Shown here piece by piece: positions 34,067-46,157 of a stretch of 64,000 bases of DNA. The notes beneath the pieces are model-generated. The model did no database searches. It saw nothing but the letters and a program-made list of their open reading frames with translations, and had not been told where the DNA came from. Position 1 is the stretch's first letter, and every line of letters starts with the position of its first letter. Source of the stretch: Symbiodinium microadriaticum (lineage: Eukaryota; Sar; Dinophyceae; Suessiales; Symbiodiniaceae); the NCBI GenBank assembly GCA_001939145.1, contig LSRX01000595.1, positions 192,605 to 256,604 on the forward strand, written 5' to 3'. A program made the translations under genes and the position numbers.

Positions 34067-35113
34067 ATGGACTCGGATGACCAGAAGGCGCCACACGTGG
34101 TGGTAGTGAAGAACACATTCATTGACCTCGATGATGCTCCCAGAATGCCAACACTTGCCCGCGTGGCCACCACACCAGCAAGATACGTCGAGTCCTCGAA
34201 AGGCATCGAGGATGAGGATGATACTGACGAGGAGGGGGCGGAGGAGGATACCGGTGGCCAGGTTGAGGAGGGCACAGATGCACCACCACCGATGCCCGAG
34301 CTCTACCGCGTAGCCACCTACGACGAGTATGAGCCAGAGACAAATTGGGCATGGACAGTCTCCTCTCCAATTCCTGACAAACCAGCGGGATACAGCGGTG
34401 GTCCAGCGCCAATTCCCAGCCCAATGCCAATCCCAGCACAGCCAGTGCCTGGCTCTGCTACCATTGTCGTCGTGCCTGCACCTGCAACGATGCCCATGGG
34501 GGGGTCTCCTACTCCTGTGCCAATCCCACAAGGGATGGCGCCTCCTCAGCGATTTGACCGATGGCCTCAGGGAATTCCGACGCCCACAAGCTTGCCAGAA
34601 GAACCCCGAGAGGCTTCAACCAGCCCCAGACCAGCAGATCCGCCCGCCCCAGCAGCTCCACGTGCACCAGTGCTGCAGCGGGCCTTCAGTGTGAACAGCC
34701 GCATCTTCCGAATCCACTGGACAGTGGATGCCAGGGTCTTGAAGTCGTCTGACCGAGAGAAAGTCTCTCCACCCTTCGAGGTGTCGATGGATGGTCAAGA
34801 AATTCAGTTCAAACTTTGCCTGCGCCCTTCCTTGACCTCAGAGAGCCGCGGAGGGGCCTCCTTCCGAAAGGCAAAGGGCAAGGGCTCCGTGGACATGCGC
34901 TGCCTGAGCGAAATCAGTCGCACTTGTGTAATGACTTTCCGAGTCGCAATCGGCAAGGGCTCCGAGTCACACAAAGTGTCGCGAACCATGAAGCATGACT
35001 TCTCGCAGAAGCCGATCTGCCAGTTAGAGGGCGATGACGAGTGGGACTTCAAGACCGTGACCGACGAGGAGAGCCAGACTTTCGTCGTGGTCTTAGAGGT
35101 TTGTGGAGGCTGA
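34067..35113 (+). CDS. Pro-rich protein with a MATH/TRAF-like C-terminal domain, single exon
   Basis: A 348-residue open frame starting at Met 34067. The N-terminus has the motif VVVKNTFIDLDD followed by PRMPTLARVATTPARY, a combination I associate with dinoflagellate proteins (recollection, not checked here). An acidic patch follows (residues about 45-70, EDEDDTDEEGAEED), then a Pro/Met/Gln-rich disordered stretch (about 105-200). The C-terminal 130 residues (from FSVNSRIFRIHWTVDARVL through SPPFEVSMDGQEIQFKLCL to FVVVLEVCGG) look like a MATH/TRAF-type beta-sandwich, a substrate- or receptor-binding fold. The alternative is a lineage-specific beta-domain. There is no intron, unlike most neighbours. 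No operon or partner can be inferred. Confidence 0.72.
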   Translation: MDSDDQKAPHVVVVKNTFIDLDDAPRMPTLARVATTPARYVESSKGIEDEDDTDEEGAEEDTGGQVEEGTDAPPPMPELYRVATYDEYEPETNWAWTVSSPIPDKPAGYSGGPAPIPSPMPIPAQPVPGSATIVVVPAPATMPMGGSPTPVPIPQGMAPPQRFDRWPQGIPTPTSLPEEPREASTSPRPADPPAPAAPRAPVLQRAFSVNSRIFRIHWTVDARVLKSSDREKVSPPFEVSMDGQEIQFKLCLRPSLTSESRGGASFRKAKGKGSVDMRCLSEISRTCVMTFRVAIGKGSESHKVSRTMKHDFSQKPICQLEGDDEWDFKTVTDEESQTFVVVLEVCGG

Positions 35114-37669
35114 GAGTGGTCAGAGTAGTTCATTGTTTCAAGTCAGCCTTGGCTGTCGGCTGGACCAGTCCACCGTGAAGATGGGTCGCTGTAGGAGAGC
35201 TCTTTGTTGGCATCCATCTTCTAGAGTTCTCCTGGTTTCACCAGATGGGTTCAAGCCTCCGAGCGCAAGCCACCAGCAGCAAGAAACGATGCACTTCGAA
35301 GTTCGAGGGGATGCAAGCGCACGGTCTGCGCGAGTCGCGGGAGACTCGTCTGCCAGGCACGGAGGGGAGAGCCGGAGCCTTTCTGTGACACATCATTGCC
35401 GTACGAGGTTTGGCATTGGGCTTTGGGCTCCCTGTGTTCAGGTCATCACAATCGAAGTCGAGCCAGAGCATGCCGTGGTTGCCCAACGCAGCTCGCAGCA
35501 GATTCTCCCCAGCGCTTGGTCTGAGTGTCCCGGGTTGCCAAGGATTGGCCTTCCACGCAGGTGTGAGTCACAAGGCCAGACACCTTAGAACTCGACGAGT
35601 TTCGGATTTCGTCTCTTTCGCCACGTCCTGCCCGCCGACCTTCTCGTCTCAAGACAAGCCTCACTTTTCGCAACCCCTGCAAGCTTGCTCTTAGACAACG
35701 TAGCTACTGGAAGTGCAAAGGAATCGGAGCGTGGGCTGTCCGGCGGAGGGTCTGATCTGCGGTTCGACCCGAGAGTTACTTACAGCACATCACATCCGCG
35801 ATCAATGCGCGGCTTCATCCAATTCTTCGTTGGGACAACGAGAAACCTACGACGCACGACGCAGATCCCTCTTCATGTCCATGCCTGCCTCGCAGAACGA
35901 ATCGGAAGCAGGATGTCTGGTCGCCCGGGGATGTCGACATGTCAGAGACTTCGAAAGGCTGGCTAGCACAAAGCACGCGCATTTCTGCCTTGCCTGGCAA
36001 GCCACTCGGCTTGCTTCAATCACGGTGCTTGGTGTTGTGTATCTTCCGAGGACAGAGGTTTTAGAAAGGGTGGAGATTTTCGAGCCTAGTTGGTCGACGG
36101 TCGCAGAATCGGTCGCGCCGCTGCTTGACATGACTGCTTAGGACACGCGTAACTTAACGTAACTGGACGTTAGCACCAACAATCGACGTCACGCCCCACA
36201 GTTCCGGCCTTGCACGTGATCCCTGCTTGCAGGTTGATGTTTGGACTGGGCAAAGCTCCGATGTTCTCCGCAGCCTCGAAGACCGCTACCCTGGTGAGTG
36301 CCTCAGGCAAGAATGAAAGGACACGTCGCGATAAGGTTCTAGATAGCTGCTTTCGCCCGGGACCCACGACTTTACTACCACTCGTAACCGTGATGTGTGT
36401 GCATGATGCGTCTATACATATTTTTTTATACATAGGTGTATGTACTATACACATACATGTGACATCAAGCCACCAGCAATACTTAGGTGAGACGCCGCAA
36501 TTTGCTTTGGTCTTCATGGACCAGTGTGGTGAATGCCCTCGTGTCATTCTTGTTGCTTGCATGCAGTTGCACAGTCGACAGACATCGTACTGGAGGCTCG
36601 CGCTTCTGGCAAGATCTCGAGATCTTACTAGACAAGGCTGGCTGCCAATGTTTTCCGATAAGCATGTATCTTGAGACGTGCTACACGCAGGACTTGCTGC
36701 TTCCGGGGGCAGTCATCCTGGCTGCTTGCCAAGATATTGAGGAGCATGAGTTTTGGGGTGTGCTGACGAACGGCAGGCAGCACATGGCATGACTACGTAA
36801 GTAAGCACCCAGGCCGACAATGTCTTGAAGCCTGGAGTGCCTGACTCAAGCACTCAATCTGATCCGAGACATTCCAAGACTGCCTTCTGTCGCTTCTCGC
36901 TGTGGTAGGCACCGCTGTTCCTGTGGCACCTCTTCCATGGACGAGGAAGCAGCAAGCTTAGACGAGATGTGCATGCAGGGCAGCGAAGTGTGCAGCGGAA
37001 GGTCGGATCTTCAGCACCGAGCTTGTGAGCCTGGAAGAGCTGCAGCCTCGAATACGCAAGAGCCAAAAAAAACCCTTCCACTCCTGCTCTCGAACCGTCA
37101 ACGCCAGGTTCGCCATGGAGGGAGTAGAGGTGGGAAGCTGCATCAGATCAGCCGCTCTCTTGCTGCTTCGCTCCACGCAGGACTGTATGGCTCTTGCAGT
37201 GTACAAGCCTGCGCCCGCTGGCATGCTTCTCAATCGGACACGCGAGACATGCTGCCATGTGATCGGACTCCTTTGCCTAGCCGCCACAGAGACTCGCTTT
37301 GCTTCTGCATGACATGTCGCTTTTGACAAGTTCCTCCGTTTGTTGTGTTCGGCGAGTTCCAAGTGTGAGCGTGGAAATCGCATCAGATTATGCCTTGACA
37401 CCCCGTCTATCCCTGACCCACGAACCTGCAAGCAATCTTGTCTCTCGTGTCCGGTGAAGCCTCAGGCGCCTCCATGAACTTCCATGAGACAATATTGCCA
37501 CATTGTGCTGAAAGGTCATGCTGGAACCACTCGCGAAATCCCAGAGATGGTGCTGGACCTTGAATCGCAGGCGCACGGCAGCATGCGTGTGCGACTGTCT
37601 GCGTGCCTGCGTCGGTCCACGTCGGTAACTATCTGTCTGACGATGTAGTTGTGTGTTTATCTGCCCTTC

Positions 37670-37835
37670 TTTTGTCTATCTATCTATCCATTACCAAACC
37701 CTTGCCGTCTATCTCTGTCTATCCGTCCATCCATCTACCCATTCCTCAATCCATCCGTCCATCCATCCGTCCGTCATCGTCCGTCCTTCCATCCATTCAT
37801 CCGTCCATCAACCCAGCTACCTCTGTATGTGTCAA
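37670..37835. repeat. CTAT/CATC tetranucleotide microsatellite
   Basis: Runs of CTATCTAT grade into CCATCCAT/CCGTCCAT words. All three frames are open across it, which explains the Ser/Ile/Pro/His-rich predicted peptides. It has no coding meaning. Confidence 0.85.
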
Positions 37836-37929
37836 TGCCTGCTTCCTCATACTCGTATATGTAGGTCCTAATGCAGGTTTCTATGTGTAGTTGTTATGAG
37901 TTGCCACGTTATACAAAAATTCACCCAAA

Positions 37930-38930
37930 CCCACCACAAGCTTCAACAACAGCTGCTACCACAACAGAAGCGGGGCTCCACCAACAACACCACGGCACCA
38001 CTCCAACACCAGAGCCAGACCGGAAGAAGAGGCGCACCATGGCAGAAGAAGCAGCCCCACCCCAGCGGAGCCCACACCTTATATGGTGTTTAGGGCAAGG
38101 CAGCTTCTGACTCAGCGCATGCCTACCTGAGCGCGTGGACCAGTGGCCTGAGGGGACACCAAATCCAACGGTGGAAGGGTGGAAGACTCGGAGCCCAGCA
38201 TCATGGATTAGATGGCCACACTACCGCGCAACCGCCGGAGCCAGCGGCACCAAGAAGTTCGAGGACGGCCATACACACAGACGAGGACACACATGGCAGC
38301 CACCATCCCCTAAAACCCACCAGCACCTGCTGCAGAAACGACAGAGGGGACACGCCCTGTGGAGCCCAGCGGAGGCCCGCCAATGCCAAAACCGAGACCT
38401 CGAAAGCGATGAGGACATGCCGGGGACAGAAACCGAGGACGAAATGTGGACCACAGACGCCGAAGATGCAGCCATGCGAGGAGCCGCGTCTTCGCATGCT
38501 CTCGGAACCGGCGCCGGGACCAGAAACAGGGACCACAGAGGAGCGGACCACAGCGACCTCGGCTCCTCCTACAAGACCGGGGACACCGCCGGCCACACGA
38601 AGGTTGGCTGGCGCAGCTCCTCTGAGCCCCTTTGTTTCCACCTGTTAAAGGGACCCTTGCCGAAACGAGCTCCAAACCAACACAAACCGGGGTGATGCTG
38701 CGAGGCGGCCCAGACGCACGCCAGCCGGCACCTGGGTTCCGCGCGGAGGCCAACATGACAAACGTCTCACAGACACTACCAGCAGCACCCCTACCACCCG
38801 CTGCTGCCCCAGACTGCACGGAGCCTCCGAGCTCTCCCCAACGGCGGCTGGTCGGGACAACATACAGCTTCGATGCCAAACGACCCACCCACCCCCTCCG
38901 ACATAACAACGAGACCATACACCAATGGTA
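37930..38930 (+). pseudogene. Pro/Thr-rich open region, possible decayed relative of the 34-kb MATH gene
   Basis: The region encodes low-complexity Pro, Thr, Glu and Arg-rich peptides such as PTPEPDRKKRRTMAEEAA and DQWPEGTPNPT. The last resembles DRWPQGIPTPT in the Pro-rich part of the 34067-35113 protein. No MATH-like domain follows; the sequence runs directly into the GACA array. It may be a 5' fragment of a paralogue or unrelated low-complexity sequence. Confidence 0.25.
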
Positions 38931-38932
38931 GG

Positions 38933-39260
38933 CAGACAGACAGACGGACAGACAGGCAGGCAGGCAGGCAGGCAGGCAGAGGCAGGCAGAGACAGACAGA
39001 GACAGACAGAGACAGACGGAGACAGACAGGGACAGACAGAGACAGACAGAGACAGAGAGAGAGACAGAGAGAGAGAGAGAGACAGAGACAGACAGGGAAA
39101 CAGAAGGAGACGGACAGAGACAGACAGAGACAGAGACAGAGGCAGAGGCAGAGCAGAGACAGACAGAGACAGACAGAGACAGAGACGCGGACAGAGACAG
39201 AGACGGCGGAGACAGATACAGAGACAGACAGGCAGCCACACAGACAGACAGACAGAGAAA
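38933..39260. repeat. GACA/CAGG microsatellite array
   Basis: About 330 bp of GACAGACA, CAGGCAGG and GAGACAGA words. Both strands are open in all frames, producing Arg/Gln/Thr/Asp or Ser/Val/Cys/Leu repeat peptides that should not be annotated. GATA/GATG words continue at 39345-39425, followed by a G-run at 39434-39447. Confidence 0.9.
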
Positions 39261-42177
39261 GATGCACGCACACAGACTCTGGAAGGACCCCAATGCCAGC
39301 CATCCATTACACAGGGGGTCAACGGGCGGGCCCGTGGGCTGAGGGATAGAAAGATAGACAGATTGACGGATGGATGGATAGATTCGGATAGATCGATAGA
39401 TGGTTCGATGGACAGATAGGTAGATAGCGTGGTGGGGGGGGGGGGTTTGTGCATGTGATGCATATGTGCCCGGCATGTTTACCTTGTCGTTGCCGCTCCT
39501 GCTGCACATGAGCTAGAGAAGTGTGATGCCATGCTTTCCTTCCGAGGCCAACAAGAAGCGTACCCAAGCTTTCCGTCCAGGCAGCGTCGTGGACCCAGCG
39601 CTTACCTTGAGTCTGTACTAAGCTTGCTCCCGTGCATGGGCTCTTGCATGGTTTCTGGTTGCCGGCTGTCATCCACGAATTCAGAAGAAGTCATTGCCCA
39701 ACCGCTCGGCCAAGTCTGACACCGAGGTCCCGTTTGAGGATTGGGCTGTCTTTGCCGATGGCCGTGTGCTCGCCATTTCTCCCACCCCGGATGTGCGGAC
39801 AAGACACTGCAAGTGAGGCATGAAAGGGTCACTGTCCGAGCTTGGAATCAAGCCGCGATCTTGGAAGTTTTCTTGGTTTTTGGGGTTTACTTTCAGCGCT
39901 TCAGGATGAGGCTGCGTGTACTGGCTTTCACGAGTCTCAAATTCCGGGTTGGCAAAGGTGCGGGCGGCATGCCGATCCGAAATTGTCCTTAACGGCAACA
40001 ACTGCTGTACATAGCAGGCATCCGAGCAGAACACTGCTTGGGCGAGCTCCTTCTGCTACACAACGCAAAGCCTAGGGCGATCCGTTTTGCTTGGGCTGCT
40101 TCAGGATTGGGCGACAGGTCTGAGCAGCCGACGGCTTGTACATATTGCTGAGCACGCACAAGGGGACAAACACGTCTCTAGAGCTAGAATATCCGGTGTC
40201 ATCCGCAGCCATTGAAGATGAGAAAGTATTCACGTGAGAGAGAGGAAGGGAGTGCCGGGAAGAAACATGGAGAGGAGCAGAAGCAAGTGAGTGCGTGAGC
40301 GGGCTGGCAGGAGACTGCGGGGTTGCCCTTGGCTCAAGCCTCGAAAACAGGGACATCTGGGCATGATGAAACCTAGGTCTCAGATGAACCTCGATGTAGC
40401 ATTGGCGCGCGGAAGTCAGAGGTCACAGTCGATAGCACATCTCCCAAGAATCGACAATCGGACTTGTCCTTCGTTTCTGGGCTCTGGGTCACTCGCTGAT
40501 GATGGCACCCCTCCAGATTGGACGTGACCGGAGGCCAGGCATAGGTGGTTATTGTCAGTCCATATCTGGAAAGAGGGTTGAAATATGATTCAGGCTGGAT
40601 AGAACAGGGTATTGAATCGGCAGTACCTTGTCGAAGTCTTGAGTGCCTGGGGATGTTTGCCACTGATGTCCATCTCAGCGCTCCAACATCGTCGACACTT
40701 GGGTGCCCCCCCACCCAAGACATTGTGCATGCGCTGCTGCTCGCGAGGCGTCGCTCCATCACAGGGGCGCCTTGGCTAAGTTTTGGAACTGGCGCGATGA
40801 CCTGTGTAAGGTCAAGGTTGAGCTCTGCTGCTCTCAAAGACCAGGAGCTGAGAACCTTCGTTGCAGAAACCTCGGAAAGTTCATCAAAATAGATCCGGTG
40901 AAAATGTAGCTGCTGCGGCACAAGCAATTTCAGACCACATGTCGCTTGAAATCGAGGTTGATATAACGCGTGAAGGTATCAGCAGAATGGGATGGGGTTT
41001 CGTACCGTGGAGTAAGGACTTTGTTGATTGTGGTGGCCATGTCTGATCGTCGACATCGAACATGAGACCTCTGACGAAATCTGTGCACAAGGGTTTGGCG
41101 AGAGGAGCGAACTTGGCCAAGACAAAGCAGTCTGCAGCAAATGCAGGGGCAGATCGGAGCAAGGGACTTTAGGCGTCGGCCGGACATGTTCGGAAGCGGC
41201 ATCGAACAGTGAAGCAGCAATTGGAAAGGTTTTACCACGGGGCCCTTGGGAATTCGGCACCACTGTCGGCCAGCAGTTCCGGCCGACATGGTCCGCACTC
41301 GGATGTCCTAACAAGTTTTCAGTGTTGTTCGGAGCACACCTGAACGGTTTGAAAGCGGGTGGGGCATCTGCCTTTCCCCAGCAGTTGTCAATGGTCCTCG
41401 TCTTCATCGGCGGAACGGAGAGCCAGCTACAGTAGATGACGAGCAAATGAGATTTTGCAGCAAGGTGCTATTGATAGCCGTACTCGGGACTGTGATTTTC
41501 CACCAGCTCGTACCGACCCCAGAATCCTTCTGCATGTATGGCTCTCATGTTTCAGAGATCTTGATCCGCACGAGGCCGCATTTGCAGGCGGTGCCATCAG
41601 ACAGGCGAACTCCAGTGTCCTCTCGTCACATCTGCGAGGGTAGAACGGTTTTTGCATCCACAGGACCGCCAGGGGCTGCGACGTCACGCCGCTCGTGCAG
41701 CACAGGCTTCAGTGTCTGACCTGCTGACTCTGGTCGCCCCGGCCCAGTTCTGTTTGAACCTGGCCAGCCATCAGCAGCCAATGTGCATGAAGCCACCAGG
41801 CAGACACAGAGTCTGATGACAGCAAGTTCGAAGAGCAGGCAGCGTATGCTGCAGCGTCGGTAGAGTTGAGAACGTGAGGTGGCATTCATGTGCATGTCAG
41901 CTGATCAAGCCGTTTGGAGCATGCAAGTTTGAAGCACCCCGGGTCCTCGACATGATCATCACATTGGAAGATCACTGGCAATGTGCCCAAGCTCACTGAT
42001 TGCACAACGTGCATCCAAAGCAGGTTACAACTAGGGCCGAAGTGCTTATGCGTGCACAGCACGCTCGGTACCATTTCCGGAGCCCGTTGCGCCGCCGGGC
42101 ATATTCGCCCGCCTGCCCTCTGAGCTTCGCGGATGCAGGCATTGTAACGGTCCGATCTCGAAGTTTAACTCACGATC

Positions 42178-42637
42178 CTGGGTGCTTTGCAAGGACTCAC
42201 AGAATTTCGGAGCAGAGGCCTCCAAGGCTTTCCTGCAGTGTTGAAACGGTCGCTTTATGACTTCCAGGCGGGGCGACATCCATTCTTGGGGTGCCAAGAT
42301 GCTTGAAGCATTGATCTACTCAAAGGTTCACGAGGTCGACTTGCAAGGGAATGAGCTGCACCTCACCGAGCTGAAGCTGAAAGATTCTCATTGCTTCCCG
42401 GCAGGGTGGGGGGAGGGTTCCAAGGTAAGTACTTCAGAACTTTATACTGTTTATACTGCCTAACCCAACTGTCACCACAACCCTTTTTTCTTGGGTTGCG
42501 CTCACAAATGGTGCGGCATTCTCTCGACTTGATAAAGTAAACTGATGGAGACAAGAGTCGCACATACACACAGACACATACATAAGTACATGAACAGATA
42601 ACAAATGGATAAACAAATAAATACATACATGTATACG

Positions 42638-42671
<34 letters not shown>

Positions 42672-42789
42672 TGTATGTATGTATGTATGTATGTATGTAG
42701 GTATGTACATATAATATCTATATAAAGAAAGATATATAGATAGATAGAGCACGCGCTCACACACACACACACATACATACATACATACA

Positions 42790-42825
<36 letters not shown>

Positions 42826-42873
42826 TATACATATATATTTATTTATGCGTATATACGCGCATATGTATATCTN

Positions 42874-42910
<37 letters not shown>

Positions 42911-43020
42911 GTATAGGTATAGGTATAGGTATATGTATGTGTATATGTATATGTATATATATATATACACATACATACATACTCATACATATACATACAC
43001 ACACATACATACGTATACAT

Positions 43021-43052
<32 letters not shown>

Positions 43053-46000
43053 GTATATATATTTATTTATGCGTATATACGCGCATATGTATATCTGCAT
43101 GTGCGCATAAGTGCACAGCAAGCCTCCGACTTCACCTCTTGCCCTGCGCCGCGAGATCTCACTGAGCCCGAAAGACAATCACAGGTTGTGTGCCTGATGG
43201 TGGCAGATGGCACTTGCATTTTCGGCTTTACAAGGAAGGCTCGGACACGGCATATGGGTACCGTACCACTGCCGTCAAGTTGGCTTTGATGAACGGGTCC
43301 AGTTCTGCCATCAGTGATTGCTCGAGGACTGGACACTCTGGATGCGGTCGCGCTGCTAGCACGCTGCCTGGGCCGCTCTCGGCGAACTTTGAGATTCGCT
43401 GGTAGCAAGGAGATGAAACTGCGGGGGTTTCATGATCTTGGAAGTGCCTCCTGACATGCCATTTATTCGTGCAGGACCGCTGTGCTGTCACGGTGCAGCA
43501 GATGTCGTGTGCTCAGCTTTCACCGGCAGAGCTTCAACGTGCGCTTCACCATCCCGTGCCTGAGCTGAGCCCGGAGAGGGAAGCCCCTGAGCCCAAGTCC
43601 TGAGCCTCCATGCTGAAGAGCACTATGGGCTTCTCAAGCAGAAACGAGGACGAGAGAGTTGCCGAAAGGGCCTTGCAAAGCGGAGCCGATCAGATGTCCC
43701 AGGATTGCGAGAGTCGAGTCCGCGTCTCGGACCTGGCGGTGAAGCCTTCACCTGTGCGTCTGGGAGACCTTCTTGGCAATCGGTTCAATGTTGTGCTCCG
43801 CATGGTGCCCGAGCAGGCCCCCTGAATTTGGACAAGTCAAAGCTGTCATGGGTGTTTGTGTGCATCGCTGCGAAGTAGGCGCGTGACGAGTAGCCGCCGG
43901 AAACAGTTCGGTTCATCGCCCAACAGCCCAGCCCGCAAATGTGCAGAGAAGGCGCTGCTCTCGCCAAGCTCAGCAGCTCAAGAAGCTTGCAGATCCCTCG
44001 CCGAGTCCGGCTTTCTGAATTATTTCGGCCCGCAGAGGCCTGGTGAACACGCTAGTCTTTCGGAGGCCCTATTTGTTTTTCAACCCACACACAGTCGGCA
44101 ATTCCTTGAGATTCTAGCATGCCAGACAAGTAGGAGGTGACAGTGGGATTTCGCAAGGTTCGGATCGCAGGTCATCCGTTCATTCCATGACCTTCGGACA
44201 GCAATGGCAGCATCAGGTGTCCTAGGAAAGCAGCTACTGGAAACTTCAAGCATGCTCGGGAATGGGGCTCAGGTGGGAGCAGCCATCTTGCGTCACCAGT
44301 TCGACCGTGCAGTGAGCCTGGACCTCAAGAAGCAGAACAGCACGGACTACTGAACTCATAGCATTCAGTAGACTCCTGCCAAGGATTGATACTGGGCGAC
44401 GTCGAGCTCTTGGGCGGGGACGCCGCAAGAGCAGATGCTATGACTTGGGATGAGGAGCTGCAGGCCTCTTGGATCCGGTTGATGTTTGCATTTTTCGGGG
44501 AGCCCCGGAGGCCCCAAAACCCGAGAGCTTTCGCCCAGGCAGCGCAGCAAAGTCTTCTGAGGGCAATCAGAGCTGGTGGCGATGTTGTTCTGGCAGCCGA
44601 GGAGCTCTCAACAAAAAAACCCAAAGGAAACTCTAAGAGTCGGGTGAGTCTTGGCCTGAAGGCCGCGTTCCAACGAGTTCCCCCAGTTCCTGGCTACCAC
44701 GTCGAGCGAGGTGGGCATGGGATGCATGGGGCCTTCTCTGAAGTGGCTCTCATTGGATGTGAGACTGCTGTAGTCCACGTTTCACAGGCTTGCTGCGCTG
44801 CTTGGCTCGTGGGCTCACTGCGGAGGAAGCTCTTTTTCGTTTACCACGGCAAGTGCTGATGCTCTTCGTGACTTGGCGGGAGCAGACGGTGCGGGTTGGA
44901 CTCGGCAAGAGAAGATCTGAAGGTAAAGTCTGCCCAGAGCCTCATCTTCAACAAGGCCACAAGGAGATCTAGGTCTGCTGCCAGGCGCCTGCATCTTTCC
45001 AGGTCTTGTCTCACCGAGCTGCCCTGGGACCTATTCCCGCAGAGGGCGACCTTGTCTTGCAGGGAGGCCGGGAGGCCGCCTCGCGTCGGCCTGAGCCTGC
45101 AATTGGACCTCGTCAGGATTCGGCGGAGAAGAGCCTGTGCCCGTGGAGCTGACGAAACTTGCATCCGTCGAGCCGGAGAGTGCCTGGACCTCAGCTTTGA
45201 GCTTAAGTCTCTTAAGTCGTTTTCGTCTCTTCAGCCGTCAGGTCGTCCTTCCACTGCCTGGCAGCTCCGTTCGCTATCCGTGCCTAGCTCGCAACTTAAA
45301 GTCTGAAACTCGTCGCGCAGCAGAGCAGCTGCTTCTCTGCGACAGTGTGTAAGGAGGTACCCGCCCCAATCATGCCTGGCATCAGGAGATCTCTTCAACA
45401 GGTCTACGAGGAAGCTTCCGAGCAACTCCTTCAAGTTTCGCTTGAGGCTTTCTCAAGCAGGCATGTGATGCTGATGCGGACTGGAAGACAGTCTTGGCAA
45501 ACCGAGATGTTTGTTTTGCAGGCTTCCCCTGCGGTTGAAGCTTCCCGGCATCTACAGACCTGCCATTGCCTGGGCCTTGTGCGGTAAGAGGAGACTGTAT
45601 CTTGTGCCTGGAGCCGTACCATGAGGGGAAGAGAGTGCATGTTTGTACGGCCACGGAAGACATTCGCAGGGCAGCTGCAACACTCACTCTGTCCTCAAGC
45701 ATGCTGGACCGGTCTTTGCTGTCTCGACTCCGAGTCGCACGAGTTTTGGCTCGAGCGATAGCTTGGCTGAGCCGGGTGCCTTCTACGATGATCCTTCCAT
45801 GATAGGCGCCTCATGGCAAATGCCATGGAGGTAGGGCTGCGACAGGTAGGGGCAGTCTGCAGACTGACGCCACATGCAGCAGGTTGACGATGGCGACGCT
45901 GATGATGACGACTGGGACCCTCGCGTGGCTCCCGGTATTGTTCTCCGTCCACACATCGTTCAGTGGAATGTCGCACAAGGACCCGCCGTTTGCCAATGTC

Positions 46001-46157
46001 TTGCCGAGCCCTGGTGAGGGCCGAGCGCGCGTCTTGCCAGGAACGGAAAAGGTCGACAACCTTGATGTAGATCCGCTGCACGATCCGGAAGCGGACGATC
46101 AAGACGAGAAGTGGGTTGCAGAAGCTCGGCCTCATGCTATTGCAGCCTGCGACGGCT
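42178..46157 (+). CDS. PUS7/TruD-family tRNA pseudouridine synthase (multi-exon)
   Basis: TruD-family enzymes convert uridine to pseudouridine in tRNA and other RNAs. Family motifs occur in the expected order: TEFRSRGLQGFPAVLKRSLY (exon 42178-42267); VHEVDLQGNELHLTEL (from 42326, after a 58-nt GC-AG intron); WHLHFRLYKEGSDT (about 43205-43250); DRCAVTVQQMS, with the presumed catalytic Asp, from about 43474; VRLGDLLGNRFNVVLR (about 43757-43804); GFLNYFGPQR (about 44008-44037); GAAILRHQFDRAVSL (about 44277-44321); the helical insert from 44386; VVLPLPGSSVRYP (about 45240-45280); and LKLPGIYRPAIAWAL (about 45540-45580). A C-terminal exon (LDVDPLHDPEADDQDEKW) ends at TAG near 46157. The usual GTK before the catalytic DR must come from an unplaced preceding exon. 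Exons upstream of 42178 were not found. The function is family-based. Confidence 0.82.
42640..43100. repeat. ATGT/ATAC and TA microsatellite complex with an internal duplication
   Basis: Long ATGT runs on the left flank grade into CATA, GTATAT, GTATAG and TA words. The segment 42833-42872 recurs at 43057-43096 (same GCGTATATACGCGCATATG core, offset 224). An unresolved base sits at 42873, exactly at the end of the first copy, so the length may be wrong in the assembly. It lies in an intron of the PUS7-type gene. Confidence 0.88.

Larger units (their letters stand above)
35114..42170. other. Long stretch without a recognised gene, rich in simple repeats
   Basis: Short unassigned frames are scattered throughout. 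One at 39699-39815 (FEDWAVFADGRVLAI) looks coding-like. Most of the remainder has stops in all frames. The simple-repeat blocks are listed separately. Around 41000-41450 a 130-codon frame encodes no known motif. Part of the stretch could be introns of the PUS7-type gene that becomes recognisable at 42178. Confidence 0.45.

Noticed and set aside
38310..39509. Minus-strand Ser/Val/Cys/Leu-rich open frames across the GACA array
   Set aside because: They are caused by the microsatellite; the composition is that of the repeat in three frames.
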